From contig JAPJBO010000196.1 of NCBI GenBank assembly GCA_030068145.1, positions 186,001-250,000 of the forward strand: a DNA stretch of 64,000 nucleotides. Direction: 5' to 3'. Position 1 is the stretch's first letter, and every line of letters starts with the position of its first letter. Below are positions 32,269 to 43,900 of this stretch, in pieces. The notes under the pieces were generated by a model, which saw only the letters and a program-made list of their open reading frames with translations, was not told the DNA's origin and ran no database searches. Source of the DNA: Diplonema papillatum. Its lineage: Eukaryota; Euglenozoa; Diplonemea; Diplonemida; Diplonemidae. The position numbers and the translations under genes are program-made.

Positions 32269-35200
32269 ATGTCTAAGCGTAAAAGGGAAGATGAACCCGC
32301 GCACCCGAACAGCACGCCCGATGCAGGGGCCTCGCCGGCTAGCAACGTGTCGCGGATCCGAGTTGTCGGGCTACCGAACACGGTGGACGCCAAGAAGCTG
32401 AAGGCATTTTTTGGATCGGCGGGCGAGGTGACCGACTGCTCCATCATCCGCAACCAGTACAACAACCGGCCGCGCATGGCGTTCATCGGGTATAAAACCA
32501 GCGATGCAGCCAGCGCGGCGGTTAAACGGCTCAACAGGTCGTACATGGACACGTCGAAGCTGACCGTCGAATTCGCGAAGGAAATTGGCGACGAGCGTGC
32601 GGAGGATAACGCCTGGTCACGCCACACGAAGAAGAAGCTGCTGGAGAAGAAGGAGAAGGAAGACGCCTCGAAGCGAGAGATCAAAGAGAAGGAGCTGGCC
32701 GCCGTAAAAGCAGAAGAAGCGAGGAAGGCAGAGGTTGGGAAGCTGCGGGATGAAGCGAAAGAACGGGAGCTGCGCGGGTTCTTGGAGGCGACCCAAGGCA
32801 CCAACAGGCGCATGGTTTGGGAAAACGATTTAGAAGACGCAAAACCGATCTCGGCAATGCTAGAGGGAGCCGACACGACCATGGCAGCGCAAGAGGAAGA
32901 GGAAGACACCGCAGAAGACATTGCTTCGATCAACAGCGAAGACGAACTCGACCGCCAACAACGCCTCAACGCGATGTCCGACATGGACTTCTTCAAGAGC
33001 AAGCAGGGCAACGCTGCAGAAGCAACTCCTTCCACGGACGAACCGCGTTCTTTTTTAGTCGAGCCAACAGCCGAAATCTCACCGGCCAAAAACTCGTCGG
33101 CGCCGGGTCCCTCCACCGCACGCAAAAGCGGCAACCCATCCGGGGCTAAACGGGCAAACACAGTTCGGATACACACAGGAACGAGCCATGCGTCTGAGGA
33201 AGATGACTCTTCGAGGTACGAGGAGAGAGTGGCGTCGGAGAAGCAGAAGGCGCGCGACGAGATTCTGGAAAGCGGGAGGCTGTACGTGATGAACCTTCCC
33301 TTCACCGCGACCGAAGAAGAAGTCAAGGAACACTTCGCCGGCCACGGCATCGTCGTCGAGACGCACATCCCTCTCACCCGCGACAGCAAGCAAAGCAAAG
33401 GCGTGGCGTTCATTCAGTTCGCCATCGCAGACCAAGCCGTCGCAGCCTTCGACGCGCTCCACCTCAAAACCTTTCAAGGCCGCCCGCTTTCCATCGGTTC
33501 CGCCGCGAAAAACCCGTATGAAACCGACGAGCTCGCAGAGCTAGAGCAGCAGGGCGGCGGATCCTCCTACAAGAAGCTGAAGGCGCTCAAAGAAAAGGCG
33601 GAACAGGCCAATCCGAACCGTTGGAACACCACTTTCATGTCGGGAGACGCAGTAGCTTCAGCTCTCTCGAAGCGCCTGCAGGTGGACAAAGACAGGTATC
33701 TGCACACTATCCGTATCGTGATGAGAAATAGACGAGTTCATGTTCATTTACCCATTCGGCTTTACATCTAAATGACACCCAACCAACTTATCCCAGGAGG
33801 AGGTGGGGTTTCCCGGGTGGAGAAATACTCCTGATGGGTCGACCATAAAGAGTTTTATGCCCCCAAAGCGGGGAACCTGGGGCTCATTGATAGGTTGTGC
33901 GCCATCTTTCACTGCAGCAAACTGGTCCCGCTTGTAGTGTCTTCATCTTGGAGGCAAAGCGCAGCAGAAGCTTGTTTCGATTCAGCAGCTGTCCCCCCCC
34001 GAATCTTTTCCGCGCACGGCACAGTGAAACTTGATTACGAACCCCCCCTCCCTCGCAAATACCCTCAATAACGGCTACGAAGAGACTTTTTCGTCGGGCC
34101 TGTCGATAGTTAGAAAATCAAGAACGACGCGGGTGCCCCGGTGGTTGCGCGTCCGCAATTGACTGCAGAAGCCCGCGATGAAAGGCATCGCGAAATCTCA
34201 CCTTCAATCGCAGCCTCGTGAACAAAGATACGAAGGACATCGCAACGCGCCTTGCTATGGGAGAAGCTCATCTAACGACCGAAGTTCGCGAAATGTTCGG
34301 AGACGAAGGCCTCGATTTGTCTGTGCTCATGGATGAGAGTCGCGTGCGGCGACTCAGCGACAAGATCATCATCGTCAAGAACCTGCCCAAAGACACGAAG
34401 GTTTGCATCAATCTTTTTGTTTGTTGAATGAGAACTTACAAAGTACCTGCAGCAAAAAAGCTGTCGCTCTAAAAAAGTCCCATTTTTCTCTTTTTTCAGG
34501 TGTTGTTGTTTCTGGCACTTAAAGCCGGTCCGTTTCATCCACAGCTGGTCTACCATCCCCCACCACCAGGGGACAGCAATCCTAAAGAACCTCTCAGTCC
34601 GTTGCCTTACCCTAATAAACAATTGGTCAGACGCTCTACGAGAGATCCAGCTGTCAATTTTTCTATACCACGAACAGCCTCTAGGCAGAAACCCGTTTTC
34701 ACATTTCTTATCCTCAACAGAGGCCACTTGAAGCACAAACTTAAGAAGGTCTACGTCCAAGGGGTACAGGAGCGTCTCCCTAACCTCGAACCTTCCCAAG
34801 GTCACTTAAGAAAGTGGTTTCACTCGTGTGTGGCAGCGTACGAAGCAGGTCTCCCCCTCGTAGAAGAGGAAACCATCGTGGGGCGCAAAAGAAAGCAAAA
34901 GCTCGGTAACACCTCGATCGGCCTTCTTCCCACTCGCAGAAAACGAGGAGGTAGGCAAGCCTCAATGGGTACGGCCGCTGGCCAGTAACGGCATGATCGC
35001 ACGCGAAGCGAGACTGAACACACGTCTTCGCAGCATTGGCCTTCAGCCACGGTCATTACCCGACGACGGTAACTGCCTCGTTTTACCACGTCACGGGATG
35101 TTTGGCAGCCGCTGCTAAACATCCAGTGCATGCTAATCCATGTGGTTCATGTACTTAAAAGAACTCAACGCTAAACAAACATAACATGGGCGGCACCGAA

Positions 35201-37180
35201 GCTTTACCAGCTTCGGCTGACACCATTTGCGCACTTAACCATGGTTAAGAAGACGACTGAAAGCATACATAGACACAAAGATAGCTCAAAGCATCTGCAG
35301 AATAACACGAAAAGCCTCTAGGCAAAAACCCGTTTTCACATTTCTTCCATCGTTTCCTTTGAAATGAGCGACCAAACACAGATTTCGGACGTGAGGGCGC
35401 TTTTCGAAGGGTTCGGAGCGCTGGACAAGGTCGTCGCGCCGAGAGAGGCAACTATCGCGCTCGTTAGCTTCGTGACGGCACAAGAGGTGTGTTGCTCATA
35501 CGGTCTTCTCTTTCTACTCACTGACACTAAAGAAACGTCAATGGTGAATGGGTGAAACGAAGTTGCGAAGAAGGGGGAGTCCGTTAAGCCACCACGTCAT
35601 ATTGAACGAGTTCAAACAACTGCGAAGCTGACACTTCCCGAATTACTCCATGGATGCGTCAGCCACGTCCCACCACACCACCACACCACCACAGGCGAAA
35701 GTAGCGTTCCGCAAGCTAGCCTTCCGACAGTTCAACAGAGTGCCCCTGTTTCTAGAATGGGCACCCGTGGGTGCACTGAAGGATGAACGCGCCATGCAAG
35801 AAGCAAAAGCAGAAAAGACGGAAGCAAAGACCACCGAGCCAGCGAAGGCAGCTAAACACGAGGAACCTGCGGCGGAAGACGGACCCGCAGATGCCGATGC
35901 GCGAGAGGCGCTGTTTAACGACGATCTATGCACGCTTTACATCACCAACATCGCCTTCAGCATCAAGTCCGACGACTTCACGAACTTTGTGAAGAGGACC
36001 GTGGCTGGCGACGAGAGCGCTGTGCAAAGCGTCAACTTGGCGATGAAGAACGGCACCAGCAAAGGTTTCGCCTTCGTGCAATTCAGCAGCAACGCGGCCG
36101 CGAAGCGAGCTTTGAAGCGGTTGAAGGTTTGTCGTTTTCCATTGGGGGGCTTCTGGTACAGGTTGCTTGCCGATGCGCATTTCAAATCCTTGCCGCCAGG
36201 TTTGAATGCGCACGACTTCAATCCTTCACCGGTCACCTAGTCTGACGTCGGCGGCGGAGTTCTGATACAGGAAGGGACGGCATTCGGGGACGCAGAGCCA
36301 GCGCCAGAACTTAAGATCTGCTGCACCAAACGGCAAATGCCTTCAGGGACAGGGGTGGTATGAAAAACATGGCAGGACGGAGTGTCAATACAATGGGTCT
36401 GCTGCCGTGTTGGCCTCAACGGCCTCACAGTCACCACCGAGCGTCAATCAGAACCAACGATGTGTCCAGCATTGCGGTTTTTAATGCGTTTTCTACCCTC
36501 TGAGACCGCAGCTGCCAGCAAATCGATTGCAGCTTGCTTCGTTGTCTTGGTTGTGTAGTCACCTTCGAGAGACAGTGTCAATATCGTCCCCCCTGAGACC
36601 AAGTCACCTAGGCTCGCGGATGGCAGCGACCCTGTCATAGCTATGTACGAGTTGCAGAAAGAATTTACCTCATCGAGCCAGTATATTGCCGCGGGAATGA
36701 CCACCAGCAACAGTTTTCGCCACTGAAAATATGAAACGAAACGACGTAGCTGCTTCTCACAAACCACGCAAAATACAGGGAGCCACGCTGATGCAGCGGG
36801 AGCTCAATGTCGAGTTCTCGAAGCAAGAAAAGACAGCAACGAAGACAGTCGAGGGCTGCCCTCCTGGATGCGACCCTCTGAAGCTCACCGTGAAGAACGT
36901 CCCGTTCGAGACGACGCGCCAAGACATTGCGAAACTGTTCTCTGCCTTCTCTGCGGTCAAGTCGGTCCGTCTGCCACGCAAACAAGCCGGAGCAGCAGGC
37001 AGCGGTTCCGCCAAGCGGCCGCATCGTGGTTTTGCTTTTGTCGAGTTTACGACACCCGAGGAAGCAGCCGCTGCCGTCAAAAAGCTGTCGAGTACACATA
37101 TGTACGGCAGGCATCTTGTCATCGAGTATGCCAAGGCAGACGATGCCGTCGGAAGCTCCGCAATCAAGGATCGCGAGTGA
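32269..37180 (+). CDS. Multiple RNA-binding-domain protein Mrd1/RBM19 (5 exons)
   Basis: Five exons join in phase: 32,269-33,695; 34,214-34,400; 35,382-35,486; 35,695-36,126; 36,779-37,180 (850 residues). All introns are GT..AG. The exon 2/3 and 4/5 joins were checked by aligning spacing with human RBM19 from family knowledge. Five RRMs: RRM1 about 25-104 (RIRVVGLP, TVEFAKEIGDE); RRM2 from about 336 (RLYVMNLPF, KGVAFIQF); RRM3 from about 525 (KIIIVKNLP), split by introns 2 and 3 and ending PLFLEWAPVG, the Mrd1 signature; RRM4 from about 651 (LYITNIAF, KGFAFVQF); RRM5 from about 751 (LTVKNVPF, HRGFAFVEF). An acidic, Lys/Glu-rich helical linker separates RRM1 and RRM2. Mrd1 is a nucleolar SSU-processome factor that binds pre-rRNA and U3 snoRNP and is needed for 18S maturation. 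The canonical family has five (yeast) or six (metazoan) RRMs; five are visible here. Confidence 0.92.
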
Positions 37181-37977
37181 TGCTCCCGGCTCGCCCTTGG
37201 TTTGGCTTCACATTCATCCTTGTGGGACAAAGCTGGCCGAGATTGTCTCCGAGTCCTGACTGACCCGCCAGAGACGAATGGCCTCAAGCCACCCCACTCC
37301 GCACTGGACCAGAGCTACAACCCGGACCTGCCAGAACCATGTGCAAGAATTTCCACGAGACCAACAGCTTGCCAGTCCTGCTTGCACCCGCGCTTCTCGC
37401 ACCTGACTCTGTGCTCCGTCGGAGGCGTATGGTACGGCGAGAACGTGGTGATCCTTTTCAACCGAAGACCTGAAAATGCAACCAAAAGGAACCCCAAACT
37501 CCAAGCAAACGACAACCTTATGGTTCTTTCACTTTCAAGCCCAATTGAGGCCGCCCTGCGGCCAGCTAGCCTTCTTTGCTTCTTGTATGCCCATCATATC
37601 AGTCCTTGCTTGGGTGCGAGACAGTCACGCGTAGATTCCCAGCGCTCAGAACTTGCCTACTTCGTCTCGTTTATAGTGCACCCCCTTTTCCTCTTTTTCG
37701 AATCCTTTGATGACGACAACTAGTGCCGGTTCGAGGGTGTCGTTGAGCAAGTCCTGTTTCGCATCACTGTGAACTCGTCGATCATGCTTGCTTTGTGCGC
37801 CGTGCCATCAAGTCATCAGCCGACGTAGGCTGGATGCTAGTGGCACTTCACCGACGCATTCTGAGAAGGACAAGTACACGTGCTGTATCTGCTGCACACA
37901 GGGTTCACCCCCCTCCCCACGGGAGGAAGATCAAGGGGGGTGCGTGCGTGGAGTGTGTGCTCGAAAAGAAGCACAAA
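37181..37977. other. Intergenic region
   Basis: No supported gene between the MRD1 stop and the coiled-coil gene start. A frame from 37,202 has no recognisable domain. Confidence 0.55.
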
Positions 37978-40900
37978 ATGCCGACCAGCTACTCAAGCCA
38001 AGCACTTTCGGCGTTCCCCGGCCAGTACAGCCGCGGGGAAAAGCTGAATTTGTACGCGGCGGTCTTGAGCGAGCGGCGAGGATCCGGCGGCGCGGAGACA
38101 GGCGGGGCGACGGCAATGCTGCACAGAGAGTTGGACCTTGCGAACGAACGCGTGCGAGAGGCGGAGTACGCCCGGGCGCACACCGAAAGAGATGCAGCGT
38201 TGAAGTTGCAAGTGAAGGATGAGTTGCTGAAGAGGCTGCACGAGGAGCTGAAGGTCACCAGCGACACGGGCAAACTGGTGGTCGAGGAACGCACAGTTGC
38301 GATGCAGCAGGTGATGCTGGAAAAGGAAGAGCGGACCAGAAACATCGAACACGAAGTGGAACACCTGCGCTCAGAGCTCGCACAGGCGGAAGCGATCATC
38401 GCAACCATGCACCGCGAAACCACAGCAGCGGCCCAGACCGAACTGCAAAACCAAGGCGCGCACTTGGCCGATGCCGAAGCGAGGGCTACCGTAGCCGAAA
38501 CAAAAGTTGAGCAGCTCGTAGAAGTGGAGCAGCGCGCAATCCAACAAAGCGTGGCGTACGAGCGGCTCATTGAACAGACCGAAGCAATGGCGAGGGAATC
38601 CCAAGCGCGCGACAGAGACGCGGAAGCCCGGGTAGAAGCTGCTTTGCACGAGGTACGTTCATTTCTTCCCCTTCGGCCATTCAAAAACACGGCCGTTGCA
38701 AACACTTTCCAGCTGGTGAACAGAAGCGTTCGATGCAGCGCAACGCGTTGTCGCGGTCATCTAGTCCTGCAGTTTAAGAGGCAACAGCCGCAAGCTTTTG
38801 TTTTGCTGCTGCCTTGCAGTTTCATTCTGCTCATCAATCAAGTGTTCTGATCCTGACGAAGCCCACATGGTGCGAAGTATTCTCCAGAATTGGTGAATAG
38901 GACAGAGTAGGGGCACCCATAAGCTTTCGTCAGTTTTTGTCACTACTGCATACAGAGCTCACACCTGCACAAAAACAGAAGTCGGTTTTAGAAGACCTGC
39001 TGCGTTCGACGCAAGAGAGCCTGAAACAGCAGGTTGAAGGGTACATGCACGAACTGAACGAAGCCACGCGGACCAATCACGAGCTGGAACGCGTGCTTTT
39101 CGCTTTGAAAGAAGAGATCAGCAGTGAATCAGAGACGCATGCCGCTCTTCTCAATGCAGAAGAGGACAGCCGAGCACTGCAGTCCAAAATCGACGATCTG
39201 ATCTCGGTCGGAGCCCGGCAGTCGGTGCGGCTCGCCGAGCTGGAGGCGGATGCCAGCAGAAGAGTTGAAGTCGAATCTGCCTTGGCCCATACGCAAGAGC
39301 GCTTGCGCGAATCTTTAGACGACCTGTCTCGGTCAGAGGCACAGAAGGCTGCCATCGAAGCAGAAAACGTGCGTCTGCGGGCCGATAGCGCCGGCTTGAG
39401 AGAGCACGTCGCAGGTACGTTTTGCGTCCTCATTTAACATCCCCTTCGCACCTCTTTCGTCTTGGCGTCTCTTCATTTCTTGCCGCAGAACCGTCAATTT
39501 TAAATTTTGGGGATCAGAGTCCTGCTAATACATGTCAACAATTCTAACAGTTGAGGGATCGCGCGCGAAAACTATGGAGGACGCGGTACGGAATGCAACG
39601 CAGCGATTAGTGGAAGATGGCAACGCGCAACTTCGAGCCACCGAAGCACGCTTTGAGGACGTGCGAACGAAACTCGAAAACGATATGCGGCAGGCAGAAG
39701 ATGAAAGCAGGCGCTTACTTCGCGAAGCCGAGGCGATGCATGCGGCCGAGAAGGACGCACTCAGGGAGCAGGTCAGGCGAGCCGCAGACGAGGGGAGACG
39801 CACACTTCGCGAAGCAGAAGAGAGTTTCGAGGTGGAACGGGCTAACTTCCGCGAAAGGGAAAGCGAAGCCGCGGAAGACAAGAAGAGGTGGCTGTGGCGC
39901 ACAGAGGCGGCATGCGACGAGGAGAGGACTCGCCTGAAAGAAGAGGTAAGACAAGCAACCGAGGACGGCAAACGAGCTTTACTAGCAGCGGGCACCGCTT
40001 GGGACGCAGAAAGAGAGAAGCTAAAATCCATTATCCGAGGGGTAGAAGAGGCGCGCAGCGAAGACCGGCTACGCGACGCAGACAGAGACGCGGCGTCGAA
40101 GGCGAAGCTGAGGGACGTAGAGCTCTCTTCTGCGGCCGAAAAGGAGGCTTTGAAAATCGCAGCCCGCCGCCAGAACGAAGAACACATCCGAAAGCTCAAA
40201 GAGGTCGAATTCGCTTTAAACACCGAAGTCGAAAAGCTGAAGCGCAATGCCGGCGACAACGAGTCCCGCCTCGCAGAAGTCGAGGCCTGCTTAGACCAGG
40301 CCCGCAACCAGCTTGAGAAGAGCACGCAGCAGCTCGAAGCGGAGCGCGCAGAGCACCGTAGAGTCCTCACAGAGCGCTCAGCCGAGCACAACCGCTTCGT
40401 TGAGTCTTCTCAGGCAAGAATTGCGGACCTCGAGACCGAACTCCGGAACACCCAGCAGCGCGTCCTGCAGTTGACCGACGAGAAGGAGAGGGAGAATAGC
40501 GAGTTTACTCGGTCGAGAGAGCACGAGCGTGCCAGGCTGGAATCGCAGATCCGCAGTCTTACTGACAAGTGCGGAGAGGCGCAGCGCTCGAAAGACGATG
40601 CATTGTCTTCGGCTGCTGCGTTGGAAATCAACGTGAACGACCTCAAACAACAGCTTACACAGGCTAGGGAGGAGTTGAAGCAGGTGCGTGACGCCCACGC
40701 GCGCAAAGAACATCTGCTTGAAGAAGAGCGTAACTCGCGCAAAGCAGATGCTACCCAGGCTAACGATCGCCTCACCGCAGCCAATCAGAAGCTGACAGAC
40801 ACGACCAGCAAGGTGTGCGTACGTGGCATCGTCAACACGCGCCTGTGGTAAGCCAAACACGGCGTTCATTCGTTCTGTTGAATACCCTGACTGTACCATT

Positions 40901-43900
40901 CATTGGTGTCAATGACTTATTGCTTCCCTTTGAAGCATGTCGCAAGCTGTGTGTGAAACCATTCTCGACAGTCAACTGGAAACTCTCTTCTTTGTGAACT
41001 CCCGGGACAGTAACTCTGACAAAAGCTCCTTTCCACAGCTCGCTGACCTCGAGAATATTGTTCAGAAGGCCACCGACGGCAAGAAGGCAGCTGACTCTGA
41101 CTTAGCCATGACGAAAGACAGTCTGGAGGACGCTCTCAAGCAGGTATCGGCCTGACAAATAGTAGCTTGGCAAGTAGTAGCCCAATCCGCTACAAGATCT
41201 TAAATGCGCCCCCCGGTTCTCATTTTGTGACAGACGGAACCTTTTTGATAGCTACACAAATCGTTCTTTTTTCCAAAGACACCCCCTCGTCCACAAAAAA
41301 GAAAAGGCGTCGTTGAGCACGTGTACAGGTGTGTGCGAAGGACCTGTTTTGTATCTTTACATGGCAGGTTCCAACGCTGCCAACTTTCTTTTTTGTACTG
41401 ACATGTCCAGCGTGGTATGTTGTTCCAAAAAAGAAAAGGCGTCGTTGAGCACGTGTACCCCTTTACGTCGGTAAGTACAAGAGTCGTTGGAAGTTGGAAG
41501 AGGAAGATCGCCGAACCACTCTTCGGTCTTTTTTAGTACTGCTGCTTGTTGGCTCTTGCCGTGCAGTAATTTTAGTCTTGTCATATAACAACTTCGCTCG
41601 TTGTGGCCTCTCGGCATTGTTTGCTGGAAAACTCTGTCGGGACTGCCGAAAGAATCTTCGCAGGCTGGTCCTCAGTTCTTACTGGGGACTGTGAGACATG
41701 TTGCAGACGCGTCACATCACTCGGAGAAGCGCTTGTGATAACGGCAATGAGCTGCCAGTAAGGCGCTACGAGGCCGAGGTCAAGCAAGGGCCAGCACAAT
41801 GGGTTGCGTCAAAGAAAATCAAAGCTTCTAGAGGAGGGACCCAGACCAGCGTCTTTGGTAGGCCATCCGGGTGAATTTATCGGCCACATTAAGGGATCCA
41901 GGGACGTGCATAGCCTCGACAAAATTTCGGTCCAGAAGTTCAACCAGCTCATCGAGTAGTTCTTGCGTCTCAGATATCAGGGAATAACCTTTATTCAGGA
42001 TAGCGACCACAGTTGTGTTGTCCACCTCGATCTGAATCCTGAACCGGATGCCCGGTACGCAAATTCGTTTTACTGCCTGGACCGCCGCGTATAACTCTTT
42101 TATGTTGATGTGGCTTTTAGTATAGCGATTCGGGAAAACACCGTGGGCAATGCTCTTTTCGGTAAGAACGTAAGCCCATCCCGACATAGACGCGTCGGAG
42201 ACAGTCCGAACCGTGCATTCCGGCCGCAGCCACCGTTTCCAGCTGTTCGAGGCTAGTATGTCGACCTCTCTCGTGAGTATGGAACGGACAGGGTCCGGGA
42301 TATCGCAGAGGGCGCTCCAAGCGATGTCCGGAGCGGAAACGGAGGACATCCAGCCCAACAACGTCTTGACGTGGTGGAGAGGCCGAGCCATGACGTGGTA
42401 CCGCCACATGATACAGCCTGCGACTCGCCAAAAATCTCTCAACGGGGACCTGCAGCGGAGTACCAATTGGAGGGCTGGCACAACGTTTTGAACCCACGTA
42501 GTGCTCAGTCTCCACTTCTTGTCTTGGAGATTCACTTCCATTCCAAGGAGCGAGGCTTCGGACGTCGGTCGGCCTTCCTCACCAAGTACAATTCCGTATC
42601 GGTCGCACAGCGAACACAATCGTCTTTGGGTGTTCCACAACTTTTCCTCGTGTATGTCTCCGAGTATGAAATTGTCGATCCACTCGATGTGAACCGAAGA
42701 AGGAGAACTCTTCGCCGCAAGTCCACCGATAGACTCGGCCACAGCTTGGCTCGCTTGAGGTGCTGGCGAGTAACCCATCGGTAGCCGAGTTAACCTGCGT
42801 TTCGCAGACCCGACTCTAAACGAGAAAAACTTTCTCACTGAGGTCGGCAGCAAAAACTGGTAAAAAAAACCTTTCGCGTCATTCTCACAAACGAAGTTAC
42901 ATTGCATGAGTTTCAGCAGCATTGAGTTGTACGAGGGAAGGTGGCATGGCGGAACCGGGTGTCCCGACATTCTCACCGCTTCATTCACCCCCTTGCACGA
43001 GAGAATGAACCTGAGTACCCCGGCCTTCTTTTTAGCAACTGTGAAGGCGCCGTGGAACCAGGATCTTTCCGCCTCCGACCGGGGGACTGCCTCACAGAGA
43101 CCGATTTCCTCTAGTCTTTTAAGGTGCTGTTTCAACTTAGTGTTAGGGGGGCCTGGGGCGTTCTTGAACTCGGTCGAAAGGATATCCTCGAGGAAAGCGG
43201 GATTTCGAAACCACTTCAAATTGATCTCTAAGGCAGGGAAGTCTCGTAGCAACAGGTCAGTGTCCACCCACGATTCAGTGATGCTGTCGACGAGGCCCTC
43301 AAAGCAGGCCTTTGTGGCACGGGAGCCTCGGGGCATCTCGTGGTCCACCCACCTCATGGCGTAATCATATGTATGCAGTTTACTTAAGCTGCGGGCCACA
43401 TTAGGAGCCCAGAAGGGACGGTCGAAACCTACTGCAGAATTCCGGCCCCCCGGATTGTTCCGCTCGTCGACTCCCAAGTCTCCATCGGGGTATAGAACCT
43501 CACGTTCTTCACGTCTACGTGCCTCCCCATTGCTTGCGCCGCTTGTTCGCCACCCACCCGGGCGATCTCGGTGAGTGCACTGTGGCGAATCATGTGACTG
43601 GTGACCCCAAGATGGCCTCTGAGCCACTTGTTGTAGGCTGCGATGCTTAGGCCCGGAAGCAGGAGAGTTGATCTCTGTCGTCTCCACCAGCTGATCACGG
43701 TCTGGAACACCCATCCCGTCTTCGGTATGAGGATCCCTTGACCTTGGTGCGTAGGGTCGGTCTTCCCCCCTACGAGAAGTACGAGGAAAAACTCTTGTTT
43801 CTCCTTTATGTGTCCGACCTGGAGACGTTCCAGGTCCACAAAACGAGACGCGAGGCTCCATTGGGCGGCCAACGCCACCTTGTATAACCCTGTGGATTTC

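Noticed and set aside
32136..33413. 425-codon minus-strand frame opposite MRD1 exon 1
   Set aside because: Antisense shadow of RRM1-RRM2 coding sequence.
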